Shown: one piece after another, positions 25,601-40,600 of the stretch
Numbering within the stretch: position 1 is the first letter of the stretch
Layout: each line of letters begins with the position of its first letter
NCBI GenBank assembly: GCA_000469685.2
Contig: LS997564.1
Coordinates: 35,668,151-35,732,150 of the forward strand
Length of the DNA: 64,000 nucleotides
Origin: Haemonchus contortus
Taxonomy: Eukaryota > Nematoda > Chromadorea > Rhabditida > Trichostrongylidae
Reading direction: 5' to 3'
Position numbers and translations under genes: made by a program
The notes under the pieces: model-generated
What the model saw: the letters and a program-made list of their open reading frames with translations, nothing else
Database searches by the model: none
Told to the model about the DNA's origin: nothing

Positions 25601-28600
25601 ATTGTTCAAATCCTTTTCTCCAGGAAATTCCTCTGATTGGATACCCCTGGTTGGATAGGGAGTCAGCGGAATAGTCAGTGCTGTGCGAATCATTCTAGGA
25701 AAATGAGAAAAGACGTGACTTCGATGCGATCCAGCAGGAAATTAATTGCATATAGAATTCTTCGAAAAACGTTCCCTATGAATTTGACCACATTCTGACA
25801 CTACAGCGAGAAAACTAAGATTCATGCGAGCAATCAAGATTATGTTTGATAGAGGAAGAATGCGATTTCGTGGTATGATACTCTATTTCTTCTTAGCGTC
25901 GCCATTTGGGTGTAGAAATAGGGAGCCCTGAACAGGCCAATGATATGCCTTAGTGGGAACGGAGCCCTACCTGATAAACTTCTCCTAGTGCGAGCGAAAA
26001 GGCGACATCTTGATATCCGCTCCAGTCTGTCCACTTATTTTGAGTATGTAAGGACTGTCCCGAATGCCTCTCTGCACTTACCCCAGTAACAGACCGCGTG
26101 CCGGTTCCCGCTCCACTTCTCACGTGCTCCTGCTCCTTTCCACGCAGATAGTGTTAGACGGAGAGTTGTTGTTCGGGTAGGATATAGCCACCAAGTTCCG
26201 GGGTAGCTAACTAACCATTTCTAGGCATCGGAACAGCAGTGAGGCAATCGCTAGCCAGCCGGTTAATCGCTATTTGAGTTCCCAAGAAGGGTTTGGTGGA
26301 TGTAGAAGTAACTGTGCCTAATTTTGTGGTTCAGCGAACTGAATAACGATTAAAGGACAATTTGGGTGAATCAAATAACGATCAAAAGGAACAATTTGGG
26401 ACGAAGATCACCCTAATGGGCGTGGTGCTCCGAATTGGGGCCGAATCACTCATTTGGTTTCACGTAATTTATTTTGCGAAGGCCAAATGCGTTCCATTGA
26501 TCCTTTTGCAAAACACAACAAGATCGCCTCATAAGACACCCAGAAACCAAAATTTGTTACGGAACCGAATTCCTACAGTACACTAGTATTCACAACTAAT
26601 ATGCACTATTTTACGGTTGTTTATTACTTATATCATAAGATGGGGTGGAAGGTAATGGTGTCGGGTGCCGCATTATCACCTCCAGAGATCGGATTCTAGC
26701 TTGATACTCTCTTGAACCATCAGAGTTTTCCGTACCCCGGGGCCGCATAATCGCCACCAGATTTGCCTGGGAAGACACAAGCGCTGACTTTGTTACCTCA
26801 AGCATAAGCCATATAGATGCCTCTACGATCCCACATGGAAGTCTAGTACGGGGATGCACCATAGCTCCAACAATCTCATGTTCTGGGTAGAGTCTTTCCC
26901 GCAATTTTTCGCTTTTCTTAATCATGTTTATACGCTGTGTCTTTCTGAGACTTTAGTCTATATGCATATACAGGAACCATGAAAATATAAGGACACTCTT
27001 CTAGAAAATCATAATTCCATAATCGCTCTTTCATGGGAGTTTTGAAAAGATTTCATGCTGCCTTCATGGCGTCGTGTTGGCTGAGTTTCAATTTCATCCA
27101 TTACCAGCAGAAGCCAAAGTGAGGGCTTTTATTCCCCTCACCTAAGTAGTCTAGATGAAGGGTGACAAGGGCAGGTCGATCTTTCGATTCAACGTAGGAA
27201 GTGACGGACAGATCAAGTTTCCATTCAGCAAGATAGAGGATCGTCTGAGAGCAGGAAAACCCACTAACTATTTTGTGGGTGCCGGGCAGCTGGTGAAGAT
27301 TAGCCGGGCTATACTGTACAGGGCTATCTGCGGCAGAAGCCTTGTGCCACTCTTCATTCCAACGTGGAGCCCTTCAGCACGTCCTTCGTCGGTAGAGGAA
27401 ATCGTCTTCGACCACTGTCATGGCGCGTCGGCCCCGGGAGCTGATGGTGTTGGAGTATATTGTTCGAACCATCATCACGAGACAGCAAGGCTTTACCACT
27501 TATCATGAGTAAAGAAAAACTGTTCTTCCGAATGGAAACAAGCAAGCATCGAAAAAATGTGGTGCCTAGTTCACTCGGACGCGCACTGGACGGAATTTCA
27601 AGTACGTAGTTTCCCGGCGAGAAACTCCCTACAGTCGATGCGAGAAGAGCCTCTAAACTTTTTAGGAATCCCGAGAAGGTAGTTTGAAAGACGGAACCGT
27701 GAATCGAGCGGCCTATCCAACTCGGGAATGAATTGGGCGGGTGCATGTGGCACAAGCAAGATTTCGTTTTTTTAGACAGAGGCGAAAATTGATGTAGTTT
27801 TACCTTAAGAACATTTTCAAGACCAGTTGCTGCCTTTGATCAACGCTCGTTTTGGAAGTAACTCTTGGACATTATCAGCAAGACGTCAAGCTAACCAACA
27901 AGGCCGAGACTGTTCAGCAGTGGTCACGAGAACATCTACCGGCTTTCGTCGCTGGTGAAGATTAGCCGGACGGACTCTACCGTACGGGAGAGCCATGTGC
28001 TACTCTCCATTTCAACGTGGAGCCATTTTAGCACGCTCTCGTGGGGAGGAAAAATCACCTTTGGCCGCCTTCATCCACTGTTCGGCTCGCTGTCGAAGCG
28101 GCTGAGGGCTGTTATCACCAAGGGAAGAGGGTAATCCGAAAAATAAGGATGCCATATGCTGTTGGGAATCCCTCAAAGATTCTTTCAGAGATTTTTCTTT
28201 CTGTTTGGACCACTATGACCGGGTTGAATTCTTAGAATGTATACTGTGCACATATACTTCCATAGCACTCACTGAAGAGCTTTGTCCATCATTTCTTGCT
28301 GAAATGGGTACAACTTGATGTAGATAATCCTATATTTGCTAGTCAACTACTCTGAAAAACCAAGAAATTCTAGAATACCTTGAAAATTTCTGCATTTTCA
28401 GACTAAAACGGTGCGATGCTTTGCTTTCGCTAACCCTTTGATGCGGATTTTTTCAAGCTACCATGAGATCAGTCCGATTGGGATGACATGGGAAGGTACG
28501 TAGTATTTGACCGATTATGTAGAGAGTATGTTGGAACCTTGAACTAATCTGCTGATGGAGCGACTTGGCGCCGTCGCCTTCACCATCGGTAGCACTCTAG

Positions 28601-31600
28601 ACATTAACGTAAATCAAACGGCGCCTCGACGATAATGTCCCCTTCGGTAGCGTCTGATAGATACATGTGAAGATGAAAGAATAACGGCTTTGCATCTTAC
28701 CGACAATTTGGCGCAACAAAACTGTTCGATGTTGTCCGAGAGATGAAAATACCTTCGATCCGTCGATTAAGAAAGTCAGAACAGCCAACGATATGAAAAA
28801 GATGAGGGAACCTGCAGCAAAACCATGAAAAGGAATAGTCTTGTCGAGAAGGCGTGAAGGTCTGAGGGTAAGGGTGGAGGGGTTGGGGAAGGAGGGGGGA
28901 AAATTGTCAGTAAGGTCTTGAAAACTGCCATCATTTCAGTGTTCCGGAGCAGTTCAACCCTGGGTTCCTCAAGAGCAGCGAATGCCGTTTTGCCATGCGC
29001 AGTCCTTCTCTTATTCGATGGTTCAACCAAAATGGACTTCCTGGTTCCTTGGGTGCGACTTCCTTTGAAAGCAGGTGAGGTCTATCGCTTTTCTTAGATC
29101 TGTAACTTTTGAGTTCTGAGTAAACCGTTGAACCGTACTGCTATATTAACGATGTAGGTGTGCCTCTCCGAGTTACGGTATGCGACCCAGGCCCATGTTT
29201 ATGCCCATGTCTACGATTCTGAGCGAAAATCAGGTATCAGGCGGCCTTCTAAAGATTCACGGAGTACCCACATTACCCCTCCACAGACCCATTTATATGT
29301 ATAGGCATGTTTTGTAGTGCTTGACTTTGAGCTCTAATCAAGAAAATCATCTAAAATGTTTACACATTGCGGTTCCGTTGAAAACTCGCCCTGTTTGGAA
29401 CGAATTGGTGGGTGGGCGAGTTTTTCGGAGCTCCGAGATTGTTCAATTCCTCTCATGTTTACACGAAGTTTGATTACACTCCGAAAAATAAAGACCTGTA
29501 GCCAATAATTTGAATTGAATTAAGTGGAGACCGCCTTTAAGTGAAAGTGTTTGCAATGTCAATGAGTAGCCATTGTATTATCTTATATCTATGATTGGGC
29601 AGTGATGGTGTAGTGGCAAGTGGCGCACTTCACACATGCATGGTCACTGATTCGAATCCGTATCGATATCCCCCTAGGACAACCAAGCCTTCCATCCCTC
29701 CGGGGTCGGTGAATTGGTACCAGACTCGTTCTAGAGGATAAAAGCACTGGCTTGTACATCAGCTGGCCACCGCAACTCATTGTATAGGCCACATATGCAT
29801 TCAATAGCCCGCTGCGATTTCAATGGAAGTCGAATGCGTAGGCGCATCCCTCAGACGGGGTTGATTAACGTCCCAAGACTATCTTTTAATCTGTGATCAA
29901 TGATAATAAAAATAGTCATTGTGTACGCTTGCACAAATCTCAGTCCAACAGTCTGGCTTTTAGAGAGGGAAGACTTGTTAGCTTGGGCGTAACTCGATCT
30001 AGCAACCAATCTTTAAGAGTGTCCCGGACTGCCATGGCATAATAAATTTTTACACCTCTTTTAACACTCGCGATTCATCATTACAATAGTAAATTGTCCT
30101 TTCGAGTGCCTTGAGTATGATTATGGTGAGACATGGGTGTGATACTCTGGAACGTTCGATTAAAAAGAGACAATTATAGGATAAATAATTATTATATGAT
30201 GAAAACTTGTTCATCAGGGGAATAGCTTCAAGTCTAAGAGTTACCACAAGCCTGAAAGTAACTGCTCTCGAAGCGGATTGCTAATGTGATTTATGCATAA
30301 GAATGATCACTTTCCCAACCTCTTCAGAGGCAGAACGATTGACCTGCAGGAGGTGCAAGAATGGTGTCACCAACAGTGATTGGCACGGTTGTTGATATAG
30401 TACTTGACAGAACAGAAATGGTCAAATTCGGAAAAAAGTTATCAGTGATAAAGCTCAGACATAGAAGTTGGGGGCGGAACTTTCCCTTGAACTCATTGAG
30501 GATCACTGACAAGTAAATGAACTTGGTCAGTAAAGCTGGTTCGAATTGAGACCTCGAGCATTGCAATGCTAATTGGAAAGTCTGTGAGATTGGCAGCTGG
30601 CCAAAGAAACGACTCCGAATCATAGGCTTTCCCACTGGGTACGACCGAAGACGATCTCTCAAAAAGGGCAACGGCATGAGCGGAGCGGAGGATGTATTGG
30701 AGAGAGCTTCACTGAACTTAGACGGGCGACCTCGAACGAAAGATACTGGGAGCTGATTTTCGATATCCGCAGACTCTTTGGAGTGGTACTTCGGAGGTCT
30801 CCCTACAATATGCAGAGGATGCCCTGGAGGAGTCTTAGGGTTGGTTCATAGGAGACAAAGCAACATGATTCGGAACGATAAGTTGAACGAGTCATGATTC
30901 AAAAGAAAACTAACAGACGCGACTTCAGAGCCAACAGTTTGCCAGCTGTGCAGCCTGCAGCACGATCTGATACCGGGAAATAAGGTTGGCTGCGCATACG
31001 CGGAACTATACGATCCGTTGGTCGATCTGGTGGATGGAGCTTGTCCTTAACCCACGAGAACAATTCGTCCACGTCTCTGAGAGGTATTTAATGGATGCCA
31101 CCTTTGTATCAAGACATGCCATAAAGACACCGAGAAAACGTGTGGACCCTGCTACCTAGGGTCCCTTGATTTGGAGCAATTGTTCGGCTACCCACCATGA
31201 AAAGTACTTCAGATGTGTCAACGTATTGTCGCCTTCCGGAACGCCTCACTTCTCTGGTGTTTGACATTTAGGATAGTGCTCAGACAGCTGGACATAGGGC
31301 TCAGGAGAAACATTGGACGTCTTGTTCGGATATGCTAAAAATCTCATTTTAAGCCGTCTCCTCGTCTTATTAGCATTAAACGTCATCATAGAAGAACTCG
31401 ATCATAACTGAAGACCGTGCAATACACCGATGATGTCGTGCTGGTGGTAAAGAGTAGAAAAGAACTGCAAGAGGTGCTGCAAAATTGTAGACGAACTGGC
31501 GGATAAAGGGCTCCGTCAGAGTGTAAAGGAAATTAGGCTCCTCACCTCTGGAGAGCGCTTAGAGCCAATCATAGACTGTCGCGGGGAATGCATCGGAGAA

Positions 31601-34600
31601 GTGAAGGAATTCCAATACCTGTAGTGTGACCTACCCGCTGTAGGAGAATGGGCCAGGCTGTAAAGGATCGGATAAATGCTACATAGTTGAAAATCAGGGA
31701 GCCAGTAGATACCCCTGCGATCGGCGGTGCTCCAGGAAGCTCAAAAAAACGATGATAAAGGCAGCTGGCAGGAGTGCTGACTTGGGCGAAATCGTGATTG
31801 TCAACTGCACTCCGTTGAAATGACATCAAAAAGGACCTGCTTTTTGGCACATCGAGGCAGCCCTCATCTTGCTGAAGATGCAAAAGCGCCTGTGATGGCA
31901 TGGATACGTGCAAAGATGATCACAGGATCACCTGATCGGGAAATTAATGGATTCGAGAACACGCTAAAGGTGATGACAGCAGGTTTCAAAGAAGAGGTCC
32001 CGGAACGTGATCAAAAAGGACGTAACCGGAACCGAGGTCACGGCAGAAAATGCCGGAAATGTGAAATATTTATGAGTCCAGTTTGAAAATGTCATATTTT
32101 TCGAGACTGTCACACATCAATCTTTACAGTCGTCTATCACATGCACCAAACCAATAGTTTGTGTCCAATCAAACTTTCATGCAATATGATAGGTCAGATT
32201 CCCTCGTGAATGAACCACGGACCCTTTTTGAAAAGGACTGGTAAGGCTTGCTGGCCAGGGGTTGACCAATCCTGCGTCCTTCACTTTTGGATATGGAAAA
32301 CAGTTTCCCCTTCGAGGAAGGTACTGATGGGCATTTTGAAATTTGCCACTCAGCGCATCTCTCGGCCAACTAAACCTTCTCTTGAATTCTGGCTCTTTTC
32401 TACAGGAAGGGAGTGTGGGAGATTGTCAGCGTTTTTGGCAAAACTCCAAATCTATCGATCGAGTCACACATGGCTCAGCTACCTGTAGATTACCGAAAAT
32501 GGATACTGTAAGTCTGGTTCGCTTACCTTGCTACCTCGATTACCTCAATCAGTTTGTTATTTTTGCTTTTTTGATTTTGCTTTTTGCTTTATATATTCCA
32601 AAGATGTTTACCTTTACAATCTCCCTAAGTAAGCATGACTTTATGATTAACAACACGACTTTACACTTCTGGGAAGTGCTTCTGTTAGAATAAAAATCTT
32701 CAGGTGGGGACTAAAGGCACCTATGAATTCATCAGGTGACCCGCTCTCTTTTGCTGCGCCTTTAATTATTGTGCTCTGCTCTATTCTATCACGTATATCA
32801 CCTAATTAGACATTATCGGTCCATTTTAAGGAACTGGAACTGGTGAAAACCTTGTGACTAACCTTGTGGTCGAGCGCAAACGTTTTCGAAATAGCTTCCT
32901 GTTTTGGGTTCATTGTTCAGTCGTCGTTCACCAGTTTTTTCAGACAGCACGCATGCCTAAACATTGCATTTGCTAGAGAGTCTTGTGTTAACAATTAGTT
33001 TGCGAAGAAGGACTAAATAGTCGGGAAGGGACGCGTGCGGTCGCGATGCGACCGCGATGTTGTCATTGATGTGGAGAAGGGGTATTTCAGACTACTCTTA
33101 CAAAGTAAGAGGCTGATTTAATAGGAATAAAGTTCCAAATTGTGAATAGTTGGATGTTTTCTCCAAATGCAAATTGATCTGTAAGCTAAGATTTCTAGTT
33201 GAAGAATAGTGATTTAAGCAGTTTTGTTTCTTCTCGGAGATACTTATTTCATCTGGATGGTGGGATTTCATAGAGGTGAAAACCGCCATCATCGTGATAT
33301 GCTCATCCATTAATCCCGCAATTTCATGTTTCGACGACCCGCCGATTTATAAGTGCGCAATCGCGATCTATCTGAAGACCATGCAATGCTCATCACTCCA
33401 GAACTATGTAGGTTACTCAAGGTATTGTTCTTCGCTAGTAGTATTGGCATGTTGAAAATGAAAGGTACTGACAGGACCAAGTGGTGCGCGGTGACCTAGT
33501 CTCGACCCGACGGCCGCACTGACACCTCCTGGCACATGTTCCTTACTTCATGGTTGGTTGCCCCTTGTGTTAGCTAAGTGTACGCTAAGATAAGCTCCGT
33601 CGCGCTAGTCAGATCACCGACACTTCTGATAGGACACCTTTTCCGATTCCTATGGATCTTGTAAGGTCACCTGTGAGATTAGATTCTTGTCTTTAATCTA
33701 GCAAACCATGAATTCACATTGTCTTTCGGGCGATGCTCAGCTCCTGCGCATGGTTTTCCTCGTAGAAAGCTTCGCAGACAGGCTCTCAGGCAATCATCCT
33801 TGAACTCCACTGATTCGACTGCCATCGAGTCCACAGTCAGCTGAAACAAGATTGTGCCTAAGATCATTTGAACGATAGAAGTAATGGAACTTACCTGGAA
33901 GTTTGGCAATTCGACGAAGCATTCGTTGATATCAAGGTAGTTACCTGAAAAGTAGGACAGTGAGCATTACTTACTTATTGTTCACAATTTTTTGTACAAA
34001 TGCAGGTTATGCATCTTACTGAATGAGTGGAAGAGGTACAGTGATAAAAAATGCCGAGGAGCAGTAGCCGTGCTCTTAATGCTGGGCGTGGGACTATCTA
34101 CAGGGTGTCCCAAAATTATTTGCGCCAAAGTTCAGTAATTTTTAAGGTAGGAACAATCTATCAAATTCACTTTACCTGTTATTAATTAGTTGCATAAGAA
34201 GGTTTCCTTGCAATATGCATGGTTACTAGTGTGGAACTCCCATTATCTTTCAGATGGAGGAGGCTCATTCAATGCCACTAGCAATCATTGACGCGCGAGA
34301 AGACGGAAGGGCGTTATGAAATTCTTTGGGATTTTTTTAGTAATCGTATAGGAGGCTTTCAAACGATATAGAAAAAAAGCTTGAATCAGAGACAAACCAG
34401 GAAAGGTAGAGAGGTAGAATGTTTCTGAAGATAGGACTATTGAAATGGTCCTTATGCCAATCGGTCGGGATCCTGGTTGACCCATGAAAAGGAAGTCAAC
34501 GGGCACGGCTTGCAGGAGTTATCGAGATGGAAGAATGTCATACAGAAGCCTCACTATCACTCCTATCGTATGCTCCAATTCCGATCTCAATAAACACTGC

Positions 34601-37600
34601 AGGGCCAAAAAATGCAGAAAGTCGCAGACCCACTTGAGTGATGACACGCAACCCTTCGTCGTTTTCTCTGGCCAAAAAATTTTTTTACGATAAAACCATC
34701 CCTCAACAACCAAAACGTTCGCGTCCCGGGAAGAAACATCCAGCGTGTAATATCTCACAAAAAGGTTGTTATCAGAACAGTAAAATGATGTTTTTCGAGG
34801 AAATCACTGGCAAGGGTAAGCCGCTGGTGGTTTCTTCGGTGCAGGCATGAAAATTGACCAAGACCAGAACTCAAACGGCGTACTGATGGAATTAAATAAA
34901 ACATTGATCCGACTACGTTTTCTGAAACATCTCGTGGTCTTTCCAGCGGGACGCTTCTCCAGCCCACAGAGCCAAGCTTGCCCGCGGGTGGTGCCGACGA
35001 CAGCTGCCCGACTTCATTGGTGAAGAGGAATGGGCACCCTATTTTCCAGAACTTGACTGACTTGAATCCCGCGAATGGTCCCTGATTAGAAGAGGACCTG
35101 TCGAGTTTGCAGTCCCAGTTTAAAATCCCAGAATGCAAAAGCTGGAGGACGGCTGGGAAGAAATGGAGAAGGATACCTGCGTGCCACATGCGATCAAGTC
35201 GAAAGCAAACTTTGACTTCTATTCGCGCTCACAAGGGATATTTTGGAATGCGACTTCAGCATGTTGTAGCACATAGTGTTAGCTAGCGTGCATAGAAATT
35301 CCATCGTCTTTCGCAGCTGAGAAGGTTGAAATATATTCCTATAAATCGGTGCAAATAATTTTGGGACACCCTGTATATACGGATAAATCTGGTTCCCTTG
35401 AGCTTTCACTCCTCTGGACCTCTTTGGTCAAGTCTGCGGTCGTATGGCAGAACAAAACCCAGACCCTGAGTATCATCTTGCCCGTGCAGGCTACTGGATA
35501 AAGGGAATACTCATCTAGATGTTGGCGTGGTGTTGAATACTAGCTTAGATAGGATGGAAGGATGTATCAGAACGACGAAAATTTCTACGCACCCCGATTC
35601 TATGGGGCAAAAAGTTGGATGGATTAGGGTAACGTTGGGATCGGACGTGGTTTTCGCTTTCATTACTAGATAAACATTGATTAACACAACATAACGTAAC
35701 TCAGCATTTTCGCGTGATTCGGCGATTGCACGATTTTTTAGCCACTTTTAATACCCAATCTTCTCGAAATGTTGCCTTATCAAAGAGGTAGGGTTCGGGA
35801 GGCGCCGTAGAGGTCAAGGTTAGCACGGTCGGGGGCGCCACAGTCACACGGTATCAAGTACTCCTTGCTATTTACAGCGTCTTTTGTTGAGTTCAAAATG
35901 GGAAGTCTCGTTCCTACCGTTTTCCTTTATCGTTAACGACCTACGATCCCCGACCGAGCAAAATATGTTGCCTATTTTGCAAAAGCAGCATCAACCAGTG
36001 AACAGATCAGGTTGGAGAAATATGTATTCCGTTGAACTTCTTTTGATAAGTTGTTGCATAAGCCATGACGTTCTTTCATTGAAGTGACATGTCCTTATCA
36101 CTTCAAGTCATTCCGTACGCCTTTTGAAAAGTATCTCAACTGGATCACCCTTTTGTCCCGTTGATCATCGATTTCCTCGAGCCGGCGCCAGTAACCTCTC
36201 CATTCGTCCGTGACGCGAACCAGTGTAGTTCACGAGTTGCTTGCCAGGATTTGATGTGGGGACAGGGTAAACGCACTCAAGTCAAAGTCTGGCAAGTTAC
36301 TCGTGACTACCCATATGCAGAAAAAGTAATGCGACGGATCTTATTCCCTTCAACTTGAGTGAGCCCCCAAGGCGGTAGCATTGGATGGAACCTTTCGGGA
36401 GAGTATGCTAAAATCTACGAGTCATGACAAGCTGCCCAAAAGAGAGTGGACTAAAGTGACGATCTGTATTTTCAGTGCACGAATGCCTGCATCGAAAGCA
36501 TATATGGAGGACCTAATAATGCAAGCTAGGAACACTAAACAGGACGTCGTCGGACTCTCCGAGACGAGAGCGCAAGGCATCCCTGCACGTCGTTTTCGAG
36601 ACTAGAGAAGAACTGTTCCTTGCAGCATGCGACAGAAGAAGCGTCGGCTGTGTGGGTGTTCTCGTTAATGCCCACTTGGCCATGAACATCGATTCGTTCG
36701 AAAGCTTGACAACACGAATCAGGTGTTTGCGATTGAGGAGATGTGGCTTAACCCTGCTCAAACATCTTTGACCGTGTACGCGCCAATGTCAAATTACGAG
36801 TAGGAGTAGCTAGAAGCGTTTTATATGGACCTCAAAAGCTCTACAATAGAAACTTCTGCCTTGACGACTTCGCTGTTGTTCCGGAGTTGAGGCCGTGGTC
36901 TTCTCCGTTCTAGTGCGTAGAGAAACAGATGCGGATAACAGGGCCGTCATCGACTGGGACAACTTCGCTTCCCCTGCAAGTTTCTGGAAGAAATCCGTTT
37001 CAACAACATCGATGTAGGAAATAACCTTCTTGTCGAATATCTTCACGATAGTGCAAGGAAAGTAGAGAGTCTACAAGCTCTCCAGAGACGTCTACCTAAC
37101 AAGACTCTCGACTTGATCATAGGATCACGCGAGCTGCAAGTAGTCACCAAGTTACGTCCAAACATGCAAAGCTGCACAGGGAGCGGAGAATCTGAAAGAG
37201 AAAGTAGCGATGGTTTCGTCAAAGCCGTCGAGATGGGGAAAGCATTTGCAAAGGCCCTGGTATCGCAAATCACAAAATCGAGGCGACTCCCTTCTGTCGC
37301 ACTGATGGAGCAGTTTCTATATCTGCAGGGGTAATGTTAAAAGTCATTTACGGCTTCCATTCGGATCTCTTCGACAGCCCTATCTACTTGCCTGCCTACC
37401 ACCTCAGGCTAGATGGATGTAGCGTCCTTTCCTTTTACCTTCCAAAATTCTAAATGTCATAAAGTCGGTAAAGTGTTGTACTTCGCCAGATCCTAACAGG
37501 CTAAAGTCAGGACGTCTGAAACCCCTTCCGCCAATGTGCCGGGATAGACTCTTGACGTAACTGTGGCATGGTACCTGTCGGAATGCAAAGTGCCCAAGTT

Positions 37601-40600
37601 GTGGAATACTAGTAAGACCGCGTTGTTTTACGAGGGAGATTAATAATGGTATCGGCAACTATCACTCAATCTGCTTGCTGTCCGTAATCTACAAACTTTC
37701 CTTTACACGGGTCCTGCTTAACAGCAACACCTGAGTACTAGATGAAGAACAGCCATGCGAGTAAACAGTTTCAAAGAGGGTTTAGTATAAACAACCATTC
37801 ACATCCGCAGTGTCACAAGGCTGACTCAATAAAGTTTCCCGAGAGCACAAGATGCTGTTTGGTCTTGCGTTCATCAATTTGTAGAAGGCCTTCGATACTG
37901 TGGAAACAGAAGCGCTAACTAGAGCCCCGACGACCTGGGCGTTCCTACTCAATATGTAAGGATGCTTCTTGAGCTCCACGACAGCACCACGACCTGGATT
38001 TCGCCATTCTAGTAGGAAGTCAGTGCTAACGTTCGGCAGGGCGTTAATATCTCGCCCACACTTTTCTTTTCCGCCCTCGGAAACATCAAACATCATTTGA
38101 AATGGGAAATTTCGGGAGTGAAGATCGACGGCCACTACCTATATCATCTCATTTTGCAGATGACATCATCCTTATGACACCGAACACCGAATAGGCGAAA
38201 CGAGTGCTGTCCAAATTCGGCAATGCTAGTGGAAAGATTGGCTTGAGGCTGAATTTCGCAAAAATCAAATTCAAAATGGTGTTCATGAACAACGGATTTG
38301 TGATTAATGCTTCCTTTACGCCATATGGGAGAAATATCTCTGAAGTAACCAGCTACTTGTATTTGGGTGGAGAAGGCAACGGCAGGAACGACGTTGCATA
38401 CGCAAAGAAATCAAAATTATTTTGCGTCCGCGATATTACGTGATATCGTACGCGACAATAAAAAAAGGACGATAGCAATATAGCAGGATGCTGCAGCAGG
38501 AAAGAAATACAGGAACAAAGGAACTAGTAGTAGAATCATGAACGGGAACGGACCGCGACAGCCGCGTGCGGCGAATCGATTACACAAAACCGTTCCTACT
38601 GCCCGACTCCCTCGGACCACGGCTGTTACTGACTGGGTTCCTGATTAGACGTCAGAGGCCAGACGGCCGTCAGCGTTGTAGTGAGACTTCTTCACGGAAG
38701 CACTGATTGAAGGAAATGTTATGACTTGTTCCCTCGAGCGAGGACAATCCGCTAAACTGTTTTGGTTTGCGACGATGAATGGAGGCGTCAGTGTCGCTTG
38801 CCGAAGAAATCGATGATCGAAGGGAAGAAACGTCATAGAATTGATCCAGGTAGTAAGGCTAAATAGGAGGCAGTTCTAGAGCTGGCACTGATCGCTTGAT
38901 CCTGAAATAGAGGGAGGTGGTGCAATGCCATGTAGAGCGCTATATACTCACAATTTGGGGTTCAAATATGTAGCCTGTATATGCCCAAGAACCATAAATC
39001 CATCTTTCCGGGATGGTTATTCCAATTGTATTCAATATGGGGAAAACAAAATGCTGACTTGTAAATCGGCTGGCCTCCGAAAGGCATAGCAAAGGCCAAC
39101 GCATTGAAACATTACGAAGATTTGGATTGGATGAAAAATGTACGCAGACATCCCAAGAAGAGATTGATCAATACCAAAAAATCTAATCTCGGTGAAGTCA
39201 TTTGGGAAGCTTCAAGGCGGACTAGAATGTGTCTTGTGAGCTCGGAGATTTCCATCATAACTCAGCATCTGTGCTGGTACATTTACGACAATATTCCATT
39301 GACGGAGTTTTTGTGGTGATGGGCTTAGTCCCATACTTCTGAGAAAACAAGTCGACGTTTTTAGGATTACATGATGTAGCATGTGGCTCATAAAACAGTC
39401 CGCACAACCCATCGATAGCTCGTTTTTTGGGTCCATAAAACACATTCTAGTTAGTCGCTGCATAATGACGTCTGCAGAGCCGAGGACATCGATGCTCTTC
39501 GAACTCGGCGAGTGGCACAATGTTACGATTACCTGCTAGTCACTAGCAAAGAGTTGTTAGCCCTGGATTCTATTCTGGGTACTGTACAGAAATAATCAAA
39601 AACATCTTCAAAGAAAATGGTGCTCATTTCATAGAATTCTAAATAAAAGATGTAAAGGTTCTGGTGTTGATAGGCTCCCTTTTGGGATGGGTCACCGCCT
39701 TCGACTTTCATTCAGAATCGTGGTGACATTTGAATGTGTCTGTGGCCTATACAATGAATTGCGGTGAGCTTTGGGGAGCGAAGTCTTTTTTGTAAGTAGG
39801 CAAAAAAATCCATCAAGAATTGATTTTTCGAAAAAATTATCCCAAAATCGGCCAGAAACTTTCGAAGCGGCTAAACGGCGTCAAGTGCTAATTTATACCA
39901 AGATGTAGGCCACTGAACCCGATTTGGAACAAATTTAAGAAGGGAACCAATCTCTGAACGAGTAGTAACAGCAGTTCACTTCTCACAACACCTTATTAAT
40001 TCGTTTCGATTATAACTTAGTAGGTAATAAGAGTAGTAATCTTGGATAAATTTTTCCCATAAAATAATACAAAAAATAAAAAAATTAAAATTCATGGTAT
40101 AGACCGGCCTTTTCGTCTTAAAGGGCGAAGGTCAAAGATGTAACTGAACAGAAAAATCGTAGTTATACGACCTCTCATGTATTGCCTAACCAGAGCTAAA
40201 GTGAGGACCTATTGTGTAGCGTCAACATCAGAGCATGGCAATAGGATGTTGAGGATTGTTCGAGAAAAAAAAAACAAATATAACTTTTAAGCGAATCCCA
40301 TCAATTCGAAAAAAGGCTGAGGACATTTTAGTCATAGCCAATTCGCAAAACAATGTCATTGAAAATAAAAATGTTCGAAAAAAAAAGCGGAACGAAACGA
40401 TACATACTTTCGCTGTGACCCCGGAATTTCAAGCGAATTCTATGAGACATATAACCAGAAGAGAGCTAAAAATGGCGCTCCATAGAATTTTCGTGAAATG
40501 GCATTATCAAAGATGAAAACATATGATTTTAGAGGAATAAAATTACACTGTTATTCCACTTTTCTCCACAAAAATCTCCTCATACCTCTTTGCTGTCTAT

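Noticed and set aside
27155..27508. 117-codon open frame as a gene
   Set aside because: It overlaps a diverged direct repeat and has no splice support or recognisable domain.
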